Source: Alphaproteobacteria bacterium
GTDB lineage: Bacteria > Pseudomonadota > Alphaproteobacteria > Rhodobacterales > Rhodobacteraceae
Direction: 5' to 3'
NCBI GenBank assembly: GCA_030148665.1
Contig: JASBSZ010000026.1
Location: 62,001 to 126,000 of the forward strand
DNA: 64,000 bases
Shown here: positions 56,223 to 64,000 of the stretch, piece by piece
Layout: the number at the start of each line of letters is the position of its first letter
Position numbering within the stretch: the stretch's first letter is position 1
Program-made: the position numbers and the translations under genes
Notes under the pieces: model-generated
Databases searched by the model: none
What the model saw: only the letters and a program-made list of their open reading frames with translations
Told to the model about the DNA's origin: nothing

Positions 56223-57373
56223 TCCGTCAGAAGGTTGCGCAGAACCGCATTCAGCACCAGCCGCCCGCGCTGCGTTGCAATCAGGTGGCTGTTGGTCACC
56301 GTAACCATGCCGAGTTCGATCAGCTCGTCAATCTTGCGATTGTCCAGAACAAGGCCGAGATTGGCCAGACGGCGCAGATCTGTGCCCTCGGTCAGGCGTA
56401 GCGACATCATCAGGTATTCTGTCGCAACCTCGGCGGGGGGCAGGGGTTGTCTGATAGTTTCCCCTGCCGAATCAATGGCTTGCGCCAGCCAGGTGGCGGG
56501 GTCACGGGTTGTCTCGGTAGCGTGGCGCGCACCCTTGATGCTCAGCCGTCCATGCGCGCCGGGGCCGATGCCCAGAAATTCGCCTCCGCGCCAGTAGATC
56601 AGGTTGTGCCGTGACTGCGCCCCCGGCCGGGCGTGGTTCGAGACCTCGTAGGCGGGGACACCCGCCTCACGGCAGATCGCCTGAGTCTGGTCGTACATCT
56701 CGGCCGAGACGCCGTCGTCGGGCAGCCCCGTCAGGTGCCCGGCGGCATGGCGTTTGCCAAAGACGGTGCCCTCTTCGATTGTCAGTTGATACAGCGACAG
56801 ATGTTCGGTGTCGAACGACAGCGCTAGGCGCAGTTCTTTCTGCCAATCATCGGGTTTCTGATCCTGGCGCGCGTAGATCAGGTCGATACTGACTCTGTTA
56901 TATATTTCTTGCGCTATTTCAATGGCTTGTATGGCATCGCGGGTATCGTGTACGCGCCCCAGGCGGCGCAGGTCGTCATCATTCAGCGCTTGGATACCCA
57001 GTGAAACCCGATTGATCCCGGCGGCGCGGTAATCGGAAAATCGGCCGACCTCGACGGATGATGGATTTGCCTCAAGCGTGATTTCCACGTCGCGCGAAAG
57101 GTGCCAGTTCTCGATGATGCACCACAGGACGGTTTCGATGATTTCGGGGGGCATGAGACTGGGCGTACCGCCGCCGAAAAAGACCGAATCAACAACGCGA
57201 TCCGGCGTTTCCCTGGCATAGCGCGCAAGCTCGGCCACATAGGCGCGCGCCCAGGCGCGGTGGTCGATGCTTGTCGCTACATGCGAGTTGAAATCGCAGT
57301 AGGGGCATTTCGACTGGCAAAAGGGCCAGTGGATATAGATGCCGAATCCGGCGTCTTGTGTATCAGGCCGCAT
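56219..57373 (-). CDS. hemW: Radical SAM heme chaperone HemW
   Basis: A 384-residue radical SAM protein. The cluster motif CQSKCPYC has its cysteines at 19, 23 and 26 (CxxxCxxC) in [18 protein letters not shown], followed by [10 protein letters not shown] and the HemN C-terminal domain. It resembles HemN, but the shorter length and the lack of HemN's extra N-terminal region suit HemW, which delivers heme to respiratory enzymes. I took the ATG at 57373, which overlaps the rdgB stop by 11 bases and has AAGG upstream. Confidence 0.92.
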   Translation of the reverse strand: MRPDTQDAGFGIYIHWPFCQSKCPYCDFNSHVATSIDHRAWARAYVAELARYARETPDRVVDSVFFGGGTPSLMPPEIIETVLWCIIENWHLSRDVEITLEANPSSVEVGRFSDYRAAGINRVSLGIQALNDDDLRRLGRVHDTRDAIQAIEIAQEIYNRVSIDLIYARQDQKPDDWQKELRLALSFDTEHLSLYQLTIEEGTVFGKRHAAGHLTGLPDDGVSAEMYDQTQAICREAGVPAYEVSNHARPGAQSRHNLIYWRGGEFLGIGPGAHGRLSIKGARHATETTRDPATWLAQAIDSAGETIRQPLPPAEVATEYLMMSLRLTEGTDLRRLANLGLVLDNRKIDELIELGMVTVTNSHLIATQRGRLVLNAVLRNLLTD

Positions 57374-57974
57374 CGAGCGCCTTGACCAGCTTGGCAAAGG
57401 CGACGGCGTGGTGGCTCATCGCGTGTTTTTCGGCGGGGTCCATCTCGCCGAATGTCTGGTCCTTGCCGTCGGGTTGAAACATCGGGTCAAAACCGAAACC
57501 GCGTTCGCCGCGCAGGGGCCAGACAAGGCGGCCCTCGACGGTGCCTTCGAATATCTCGTCCTCGCCATCGGGCCAGGCAAGGCAAAGTGTGCAACAGAAC
57601 CGTGCAGTGCGGGGCTCGGGGGCCTGTTTTTCCTCGAGCAGATCCCACACCTTGCGCATCGCCATGTGAAAATCGCGCCCGTTCGGGGTTTCGGCCCAGT
57701 TGGCGGTGTAAACGCCCGGCGCGCCATCAAGGGCGTCGACCATCAGCCCGCTGTCGTCGGAAAGCGCCGGCAGGCCGCTGGCGCGCGCGGCGAAATGGGC
57801 CTTGATGCGCGCGTTTCCGGCAAAGCTGTCCTCGGTTTCTTCGGGTTCTTCCAGCTCCAGGTCGCCGGCCGAGACGGTTTCGATCCCCAAGGGGTGCAGA
57901 AGATCCGCGATCTCGCGCAGCTTGCCCTTGTTGTGGCTGGCGATAACCAGCTTCTGCCCCTTGAGATCGCGCAT
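57363..57974 (-). CDS. rdgB: dITP/XTP pyrophosphatase (RdgB/HAM1)
   Basis: A 203-residue enzyme that removes deaminated purine nucleotides. The start [19 protein letters not shown], the motif [34 protein letters not shown] and GFGFDPMF are the family signatures. It lies between rph and hemW on the same strand, a common arrangement, with a 3-base gap to rph. Confidence 0.96.
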   Translation of the reverse strand: MRDLKGQKLVIASHNKGKLREIADLLHPLGIETVSAGDLELEEPEETEDSFAGNARIKAHFAARASGLPALSDDSGLMVDALDGAPGVYTANWAETPNGRDFHMAMRKVWDLLEEKQAPEPRTARFCCTLCLAWPDGEDEIFEGTVEGRLVWPLRGERGFGFDPMFQPDGKDQTFGEMDPAEKHAMSHHAVAFAKLVKALDAA

Positions 57975-57977
57975 GAC

Positions 57978-58694
57978 TTAGCCCTCGATCGCCCTGGTTT
58001 GCGCCTCGACCAGCCCCTTGATGCCCTTTTCGGCCAGATCCATCAGCTGGTTGAACTCGGCCCGCGAAAAGGTTGCCCCTTCGGCGGAACTCTGGATCTC
58101 GATCAACCCGCCCGCGCCGGTCATCACGAAATTGGCGTCGGTGCCGGCCTCGCTGTCCTCGGCATAATCGAGGTCAAGCACGGGTTGGCCGCCATAGATG
58201 CCGCAGGAAACCGCGGCGACATGGTCGGTCAGCGGGTCGCTGGAGATGTCGCCGGCCTTCAGCAGCTTGTTGACAGCCAGCCGCAGCGCGACCCAGCCGC
58301 CGGTGATCGAGGCACAGCGCGTGCCGCCATCGGCCTGGATCACGTCGCAGTCGATGGTGATCTGACGTTCGCCCAGGGCAACGCGGTCAACACCGGCCCG
58401 CAGCGATCGCCCGATCAGGCGCTGGATTTCCTGTGTGCGGCCCGATTGCTTGCCGGCGGCGGCCTCGCGCCGGTTGCGGGTATTGGTGGCGCGGGGCAAC
58501 ATGCCGTATTCAGCCGTCACCCAGCCCAGGCCGGTGTTGCGCAGAAATGGCGGTACGCGTTCCTCCAGGCTGGCGGTGCACAGAACGTGGGTATCGCCGC
58601 ATTTTATCAGGCAAGAGCCCTCGGCATGTTTTGTCACGTTGATTTCTATTGAAATCGGGCGAAGTTGATCTACATCTCGACCAGAAGGGCGCAT
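57978..58694 (-). CDS. rph: Ribonuclease PH
   Basis: A 238-residue phosphorolytic 3'-5' exoribonuclease that trims tRNA and other RNA ends. [13 protein letters not shown] at the start, [42 protein letters not shown] and [19 protein letters not shown] are family signatures, including the phosphate-binding arginines. Length is normal and no truncation is seen. It is divergent from hrcA with 134 bases between starts. Confidence 0.97.
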   Translation of the reverse strand: MRPSGRDVDQLRPISIEINVTKHAEGSCLIKCGDTHVLCTASLEERVPPFLRNTGLGWVTAEYGMLPRATNTRNRREAAAGKQSGRTQEIQRLIGRSLRAGVDRVALGERQITIDCDVIQADGGTRCASITGGWVALRLAVNKLLKAGDISSDPLTDHVAAVSCGIYGGQPVLDLDYAEDSEAGTDANFVMTGAGGLIEIQSSAEGATFSRAEFNQLMDLAEKGIKGLVEAQTRAIEG

Positions 58695-58828
58695 TTGTTT
58701 TCCTTTGCATTTCCGACCCCGCCCAATAACCTGCTTGTCGCGGTCGGTAAAGGGCCCGCCCGGGCCAACGGGGACTGCAGTCCCAGATCAGGCGGGACCG
58801 GAATGCAGAATACTGGTAAGAATGCGAC

Positions 58829-59893
58829 ATGACCGAAACGACAAACCCGATTTCCGAGCTGAATGATCGCAGCCGCGATGTCTTTCGACGGCTGGTCGAA
58901 TCCTATATCGAAACCGGCGAACCCGTCGGGTCGCGCACCCTGTCGCGCTCGCTGACCGAGCGGATATCGGCGGCCACCGTGCGCAACGTGATGCAGGATC
59001 TTGAACATCTGGGGTTGCTCAGCAGCCCCCATGTTTCGGCCGGCCGCGTTCCGACCGAGCTGGGCCTGCGGCTGTTTGTCGATTCGCTGCTCGAGGTCAC
59101 GGATCTGCCGCGTACCGACAGGAAAAAGATCGAAACCTCGCTCGAGGCCGATCAGGGCGATATTGCGCGGATTCTCGACCAGACCAGCGCGGTGCTGAGC
59201 GGGCTGACCAAGGGGGCCGCCCTGGTGCTGGCGCCCAAGTCCGAGGCGCCCATCAAGCATATCGAATTCGTTTCGCTTTCACCCGAACGCGCGCTGGTGG
59301 TGCTGGTCACGGCCGACGGGAATGTCGAGAACCGCCTGTTCACGCCTCCGCCGGGCCAGACGCCTTCGGCCATGCGCGAAGCGGCGAATTTCCTGAATGC
59401 CATCGTGCAGGGCCACACCCTGTCCGAGCTGGGGCAGGTCGTTGCACGCGAGATCGAGCGCCACCGACGCGAGCTGGACACGCTGGCCCGTGATCTGGTC
59501 GAAAGCGGCGTCGCCGTCTGGGACAACCAGGGCGAAGACCACGAGCGGCTGATCGTGCGTGGGCAGTCAAACCTGATCGATGACGAAACCATCGGTCATG
59601 ATCTCGAGCGCATCAAGAACCTGTTCGATGATATCGAGCGCAAGTGCGAACTGGTGGAATTCCTGGAATTGGCCGAGCGGGGCGAAGGGGTGCGCGTTTT
59701 TATCGGCTCGGAGAACAAACTTTTTTCACTTTCGGGTAGCTCTCTGGTCGTTTCTCCTTATATGAACGCTGATCGGAAAATAATCGGTGCAGTCGGCGTG
59801 ATCGGTCCGACCCGTCTGAACTATGGGCGGATCGTGCCGATTGTCGGTTACACGGCACAGCTGGTGGGGCGGATGCTCTCGGAAACCAGCTAA
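58829..59893 (+). CDS. hrcA: Heat-inducible transcription repressor HrcA
   Basis: A 354-residue repressor that binds CIRCE operators of chaperone genes. The N-terminal winged helix (DVFRRLVESYIETGEPVGSRTLSRSLTERISAATVRNVMQDLEHLGLL) and the stretch SSPHVSAGRVPTELGLRLFVDSLLEV are diagnostic; the C-terminal part is the GAF-like dimer domain. I see no CIRCE repeat upstream of it or of grpE in this window. It is followed by grpE after 13 bases. Confidence 0.96.
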   Translation: MTETTNPISELNDRSRDVFRRLVESYIETGEPVGSRTLSRSLTERISAATVRNVMQDLEHLGLLSSPHVSAGRVPTELGLRLFVDSLLEVTDLPRTDRKKIETSLEADQGDIARILDQTSAVLSGLTKGAALVLAPKSEAPIKHIEFVSLSPERALVVLVTADGNVENRLFTPPPGQTPSAMREAANFLNAIVQGHTLSELGQVVAREIERHRRELDTLARDLVESGVAVWDNQGEDHERLIVRGQSNLIDDETIGHDLERIKNLFDDIERKCELVEFLELAERGEGVRVFIGSENKLFSLSGSSLVVSPYMNADRKIIGAVGVIGPTRLNYGRIVPIVGYTAQLVGRMLSETS

Positions 59894-59906
59894 CAAAGAG
59901 GCGGAA

Positions 59907-60527
59907 ATGTCTGAGGAAAAGGAAAAACCAGTGATCGAGGAACAGGCGCAGGCCCAGCAACCCTTTGATCCGGCGGAAATGAACGCGTCCGATCCCCTGG
60001 CGGTGGATGACGACATGCCCGATCTGGAAAAACTGATCGCCGAGCGGGATGAATTGCGCGATCGCTTGATGCGCGCCCTGGCCGAGGCCGAAAACATCCG
60101 CAAGCGCGGCGAACGCGACCGCCGCGACGCCGAGCTGTATGGCGGGACCAAGCTGGCCCGTGACATGCTGTCGGTTTACGACAACATGAAACGCGCGCTT
60201 GAAACCGTTGACGACCAGCAGCGCGAGGTTGCCCAGGCCCTGATCGAGGGGATCGAGCTGACCATGCGCGAAATGCTGTCGGTTTTCGCCAAGCACAAGA
60301 TCGAGCGCCTTGCCCCCGAGGTTGGCGAAAAATTCGACCCCAACCTGCATCAGGCGGTATTCGAGGCGCCGGTTCCCGGTGTAGATGCGGGCAATGTCGC
60401 GCAGCTGATGGTCGAGGGGTTCACCATTGGCGACCGCCTGCTGCGCCCGGCTCAGGTGGGGGTATCGTCAACGCCGCCAGCCACCAATCAGCAAAAGCCG
60501 CAGGATGACGCGGAAAAGCCCGACTGA
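59907..60527 (+). CDS. grpE: Nucleotide exchange factor GrpE
   Basis: A 206-residue cochaperone that releases ADP from DnaK. An acidic N-terminus is followed by a long coiled coil (LEKLIAERDELRDRLMRALAEAENIRKRGERDR, about 45-80) and the beta domain with FDPNLHQAVFEAP and VAQLMVEGFTIGDRLLRPAQVGVS. The ATG at 59907 follows AGAGGCGGA. dnaK and dnaJ are not in the window. An intrinsic terminator follows its stop. Confidence 0.96.
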   Translation: MSEEKEKPVIEEQAQAQQPFDPAEMNASDPLAVDDDMPDLEKLIAERDELRDRLMRALAEAENIRKRGERDRRDAELYGGTKLARDMLSVYDNMKRALETVDDQQREVAQALIEGIELTMREMLSVFAKHKIERLAPEVGEKFDPNLHQAVFEAPVPGVDAGNVAQLMVEGFTIGDRLLRPAQVGVSSTPPATNQQKPQDDAEKPD

Positions 60528-60535
60528 CCGGCGGG

Positions 60536-60556
60536 ACGCCCGTTCACGGGCGTTTT
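60536..60556 (+). terminator. Rho-independent terminator after grpE
   Basis: ACGCCCG (60536-60542), loop TTCA and CGGGCGT (60547-60553), then TTTT. It lies 9 bases after the grpE stop and overlaps the last codons and stop of the convergent mutS gene. Confidence 0.88.
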
Positions 60557-63210
60557 CCGTTCAGCATGTCGCGCAACTCATACAGAAAATTGAGCGCCTC
60601 GATCGGAGTCATCTGATCGGGGCTTGTTTCACGCAGGATTTTCTCGATCTCGGGCGTTGCGGCTGTGGCCGGGCTCGCCGGGGCAGGGGCGGCCGAGAAC
60701 AGTGGCAGATCGTCAACCAGCGACGCCGCCCTGCCGCCGCCGTTCTGTTCGCCCTCTTCAAGTGCGTGCAATACCTCGCGCGCGCGAGAGATGACCGATT
60801 CGGGCAACCCTGCCAGCCGGGCGACCTGCACGCCGTATGAACGGTCTGCCGCGCCCTTCCTGACCTCGTGCAGGAAAACCACCTCGCCATTCCATTCGCG
60901 CACCGCGACGGTGGCGTTCGTCATTCCTGCGAGTTTCGAGGATAGCGCGGTAAGCTCATGATAATGCGTTGCAAACAGCGTTCGACATCTGTTGACCTCA
61001 TGCAGGTGTTCCAATGTCGCCCAGGCAATCGACAACCCATCATATGTGGCCGTCCCGCGCCCGATTTCATCGAGGATGACCAGCGCGCGCGGGCCGGCCT
61101 GATTCAGGATGGCTGCGGTTTCGACCATTTCGACCATGAAAGTCGAATGCCCCCTGGCCAGATCGTCTGATGCCCCGACGCGTGAAAACAGCTGCGTGAC
61201 CAGGCCGATATGCGCCTCGCGTGCCGGCACAAAGCTGCCCATCTGGGCAAGCAGGGCAATCAACGCGTTCTGCCGCAGAAAGGTGGATTTTCCCGCCATG
61301 TTGGGCCCCGTCAGCAGCCAGATGGCTGCGGCCTGTTCGGATTCGGGACCGAGGTCACAATCATTGGCCACGAAGGGCCCGTCACCCGCCGCCCTTAGCG
61401 CCGATTCGACGACCGGGTGACGGCCCTCGATGATGTGGAACGCGCGTGAATCGTCAATCCTGGGCCTTGTCCAGCCCGCACCCCGGGCAAGATCGGCCAG
61501 AGCGGTGGACATATCCAGTTCGGCCAGTGCGCGGGCGGCGTGTCCAATGGCGGTGGCATGTTCCAGGACCATCGCGCGCAGGGTGTCGAATATCCGCAAC
61601 TCCAGTTCCAGCGCACGGTTGCCGGCATTCAGGATACGGGCTTCCATCTCGGACAGCTCGACCGTGGTAAAGCGCACGGCATTGGCAGTGGTCTGCCGGT
61701 GGATGAAGGTCTCGGACAGGGGGGCCGAAAGCATCCTGTCAGCATGTGTGGACGGCGTCTCGATAAAGTAGCCCAGGACATTGTTGTTCTTGACTTTTAA
61801 CGAGGCGATGCCGGTTTCATCCTGATAGCGTTTCTGAAGCGAGGCAATGACCTGCCGTCCCTGATCGCGCAGGGTGCGCAGGTCGTCCAGCTCGGCGTCG
61901 AAACCGCGGGCGACGAACCCGCCATCGCGGGCCAGAAGAGGGGGCTCGTCAACAAGGGCCGCGCCGAGATGGGAAACCAGGGCATCAAAACCCTCCAGCG
62001 CGCGGGTCATTTCGGCCAGGTCGTCGGGCAGGTCGAGGGGGCGCAACAGATCTGCCAGCATTCCGGCCTGCGTCAGGCCCTGGCGGATGGCGCCGATATC
62101 GCGGGGCCCGCCACGATCCAGGGCCAGGCGGGACATGGCGCGATCGATGTCGGGCACCTTGCGCAGGCGGTCGCGAAGATCATCGCCCAACTGTCCGTTT
62201 TCGTGAAAGAAAGCGATAACGTCCAGCCGCCTCCCGATCACCTCGGGGCGGGTCGAGGGGCTGTTGAGGCGCCGTTCGAGCAACCGCGCCCCGGCGCCGG
62301 TAACGGTGCGGTCGATTTCGGCCAGAAGCGAGCCTGCGCGACCCCCGCTCAGCGAACGTGTCAGTTCGAGGTTCCGGCGTGTGGCCGCATCGATCTGCAT
62401 GACGTCGCCCTGAGCCTCGACCACGGGCGGCCTGAGCAACGGCAGCTTGCCCTTTTGTGTCAGTTCCAGATATTCGATAATCGCGCCCATGGCCGACAGC
62501 TCGGCCCGGCCGAAACGGCCGAAACCGTCGAGCGTTTTGACACCGTAAAGGGCGCATAGACGCGTCAGCGCGCCCTGTGAATCGAAACTCGCCGGCGCCA
62601 GAGGGGTGAGCGCGGCGCCGCAACCCTCGGCCATGTCGCGCAGCCCTTCGGCAAGGTTTTCCGACAACAGCACCTCGCGCGGGGCCAGCCGGGCCAGCTG
62701 GGGCGCAAGGGCAACGCGCGGGCATGGCGTCACCGTGAAATCGCCGGTCGAGACATCAACCCAGGCCAGTGCGCCATCGCCGCGTACCTCGGCCCAGGCG
62801 GCAAGAAAATTGTGATGCCGCGCGTCCAGCAGCGTATCCTCGGTCAGGGTGCCGGGGGTGACGACGCGTACGACTTCGCGCTTGACAACCGCCTTCGAGC
62901 CCCGCTTTTTCGCCTCTTTCGGGTCTTCCATCTGTTCGCAAACAGCGACACGGAACCCCTTGCGAATCAGCGATAAAAGATAACCCTCGGACGAATGAAC
63001 GGGGACTCCGCACATGGGGATATCCTGGCCAAGGTGCTTACCGCGTTTGGTCAGCGCGATGTCTAGTGCGGCGGCGGCCTGGATGGCGTCTTGAAAGAAC
63101 ATCTCGTAAAAATCGCCCATGCGATAGAACAGCAGCGCATCCTGATGATCCTGCTTGATCTCAAGATACTGCGCCATCATCGGTGTAACATTGGCGTTGC
63201 CGACGTTCAT
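60544..63210 (-). CDS. mutS: DNA mismatch repair protein MutS
   Basis: An 888-residue mismatch-recognition ATPase. The N-terminal mismatch domain has [14 protein letters not shown] with the FxE motif (Phe-Tyr-Glu), the ATPase P-loop [14 protein letters not shown] is near 633-646, and [18 protein letters not shown] and [11 protein letters not shown] are the later signatures. Length is typical for alphaproteobacteria. Start ATG at 63210. It is divergent from the malic enzyme gene (137-base gap). Confidence 0.97.
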   Translation of the reverse strand: MNVGNANVTPMMAQYLEIKQDHQDALLFYRMGDFYEMFFQDAIQAAAALDIALTKRGKHLGQDIPMCGVPVHSSEGYLLSLIRKGFRVAVCEQMEDPKEAKKRGSKAVVKREVVRVVTPGTLTEDTLLDARHHNFLAAWAEVRGDGALAWVDVSTGDFTVTPCPRVALAPQLARLAPREVLLSENLAEGLRDMAEGCGAALTPLAPASFDSQGALTRLCALYGVKTLDGFGRFGRAELSAMGAIIEYLELTQKGKLPLLRPPVVEAQGDVMQIDAATRRNLELTRSLSGGRAGSLLAEIDRTVTGAGARLLERRLNSPSTRPEVIGRRLDVIAFFHENGQLGDDLRDRLRKVPDIDRAMSRLALDRGGPRDIGAIRQGLTQAGMLADLLRPLDLPDDLAEMTRALEGFDALVSHLGAALVDEPPLLARDGGFVARGFDAELDDLRTLRDQGRQVIASLQKRYQDETGIASLKVKNNNVLGYFIETPSTHADRMLSAPLSETFIHRQTTANAVRFTTVELSEMEARILNAGNRALELELRIFDTLRAMVLEHATAIGHAARALAELDMSTALADLARGAGWTRPRIDDSRAFHIIEGRHPVVESALRAAGDGPFVANDCDLGPESEQAAAIWLLTGPNMAGKSTFLRQNALIALLAQMGSFVPAREAHIGLVTQLFSRVGASDDLARGHSTFMVEMVETAAILNQAGPRALVILDEIGRGTATYDGLSIAWATLEHLHEVNRCRTLFATHYHELTALSSKLAGMTNATVAVREWNGEVVFLHEVRKGAADRSYGVQVARLAGLPESVISRAREVLHALEEGEQNGGGRAASLVDDLPLFSAAPAPASPATAATPEIEKILRETSPDQMTPIEALNFLYELRDMLNGKRP

Positions 63211-63347
63211 CTTTCCCCCTGTCCTGGCTGAGGCCGGAAACTACACCCCTTGCCAACGGGGTGGAAGCCAAAACAGCCGAGACTTGTTGTGAAGGAAACC
63301 CCGGCCCTGTAAGAAGTTGGGGTAAACCTCGAAAAACAGTGCGATCC

Positions 63348-64000
63348 ATGTCCGATAATTCGAAATTCACCGATGACGAGGCGCTGGCCTATCATCACGA
63401 GCCAAAGCCCGGCAAGATCGAGATCAGCGCCTCGACGCCGATGGCCACCCAGCGGGATCTGTCCCTTGCCTACAGCCCCGGCGTTGCCGTGCCGGTACAG
63501 GCGATCGCCGACAACCCGGCCGCAGCTTACGATTATACCACCAAGGGCAACCTGGTGGCGGTGATCACCAATGGCTCGGCCATTCTGGGCATGGGCAATC
63601 TGGGGGCGCTGGCGTCCAAGCCCGTGATGGAAGGAAAAGCAGTTCTTTTCAAGCGGTTCGCCGATATAAATGCGGTAGATATCGAGCTGGACACAGACGA
63701 CCCGGACGCCTTTGTTTCTGCTGTCAGGCTGATGGAGCCCAGCTTTGGCGGGATCAACCTCGAAGATATCAAGGCGCCCGAATGTTTCATCATCGAACAA
63801 CGCCTCAAGGAAGAGATGGACATTCCCGTCTTTCACGACGACCAGCACGGTACCGCGGTGATCTGTCTGGCCGGCCTGATCAACGCGCTGTACCTGACGG
63901 GCAAGCGGATCGAGGATTGCAAGATCGTCCTCAACGGGGCAGGGGCCGCGGGCATCGCCATCATCGAGCTGATCAAGCGCCTGGGCGCGAAACACGACAA
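63348..64000 (+). CDS. maeB: NADP-dependent malic enzyme, N-terminal part, cut by window edge
   Basis: The frame runs open from an ATG at 63348 to the last base, giving 217 residues of a longer protein. The wording DEALAYHHEPKPGKIEISASTPM, LAYSPGVAVPV, YTTKGNLVAVITNGSAILG, GNLGALASKPVMEGK and DDQHGTAVICLAGL matches malic enzyme, which decarboxylates malate to pyruvate. The start resembles the long MaeB type with a C-terminal phosphotransacetylase-like domain, but that half is outside the window. Confidence 0.93.
   Translation, partial: MSDNSKFTDDEALAYHHEPKPGKIEISASTPMATQRDLSLAYSPGVAVPVQAIADNPAAAYDYTTKGNLVAVITNGSAILGMGNLGALASKPVMEGKAVLFKRFADINAVDIELDTDDPDAFVSAVRLMEPSFGGINLEDIKAPECFIIEQRLKEEMDIPVFHDDQHGTAVICLAGLINALYLTGKRIEDCKIVLNGAGAAGIAIIELIKRLGAKHD

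Noticed and set aside
58695-58828. CIRCE operator upstream of hrcA
   Set aside because: I looked for TTAGCACTC-N9-GAGTGCTAA-like repeats on both strands and saw none.

Overview
This 64 kb window is chromosomal DNA from a GC-rich alphaproteobacterium, most likely of the order Rhodobacterales (Rhodobacter/Paracoccus/Roseobacter relatives). The reasons are the gene order (smr-mltA-tim44-fxsA-secB / dnaQ-coaE-aroE-maf / origin / hemJ-rho-mnmE-mnmG-rsmG-parA-parB / hemW-rdgB-rph / hrcA-grpE), SOS- and RpoH-type sites of alphaproteobacterial style, and very tight packing with many 4-base ATGA/GTGA overlaps. I see no rRNA, tRNA, CRISPR array, prophage or intact insertion sequence. Most of the window is housekeeping; the unusual material is in small secreted or envelope genes, repeats and control sites.

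Layout. 1-10 kb: a partial SOS-type polymerase dnaE2, then rppH, ctpA, an envC-like gene and gpmI on the minus strand, pip, ubiG, a MarR regulator with a nitrilase-type amidohydrolase and grxC, and comF. 10-19 kb: a methyltransferase coupled to hemH, two paralogous small secreted Gly/acidic proteins, mutT-argJ, a parvulin divergent from secA. 19-28 kb: a two-gene envelope unit (Ig-like domain protein plus a PstS/OmpA fusion), radC, map-sfsA, then a four-gene coupled chain ending in an OmpA protein, and a LysR regulator. 28.4-29.1 kb: a 750-base gene-free region with nested palindromic repeats, followed by a promoter and attenuator-like leader for rimP-nusA-rnpM/ylxR-infB. 34.5-36.6 kb: a hydrolase-like gene coupled to a GT61 glycosyltransferase. 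36.7-39.7 kb: heat-shock hslV, a membrane protein gene and hslU. 39.7-42 kb: a MITE-like element and two paralogous secreted proteins, one carrying a von Willebrand A domain.

42-64 kb is the replication-origin neighbourhood. An AT-rich, gene-free 423-base interval (48361-48783) carries at least six DnaA-box-like 9-mers and is the probable oriC; genes on both sides are transcribed away from it. Two perfect parS sites lie inside mnmG and rsmG, immediately before parA-parB, so origin, centromere and partition genes sit within about 8 kb. The right end holds hemW-rdgB-rph, hrcA-grpE, mutS and the start of a malic enzyme gene cut by the window edge.

The genes form functional groups: SOS and repair (dnaE2, radC, mutS, mutT, rdgB, dnaQ), translation and RNA (rimP-nusA-infB, rho, rph, rppH, mnmE/mnmG, rsmG), export and folding (secA, secB, parvulin, grpE, hslVU), cell wall (envC-like, ctpA, mltA) and heme (hemH, hemJ, hemW).
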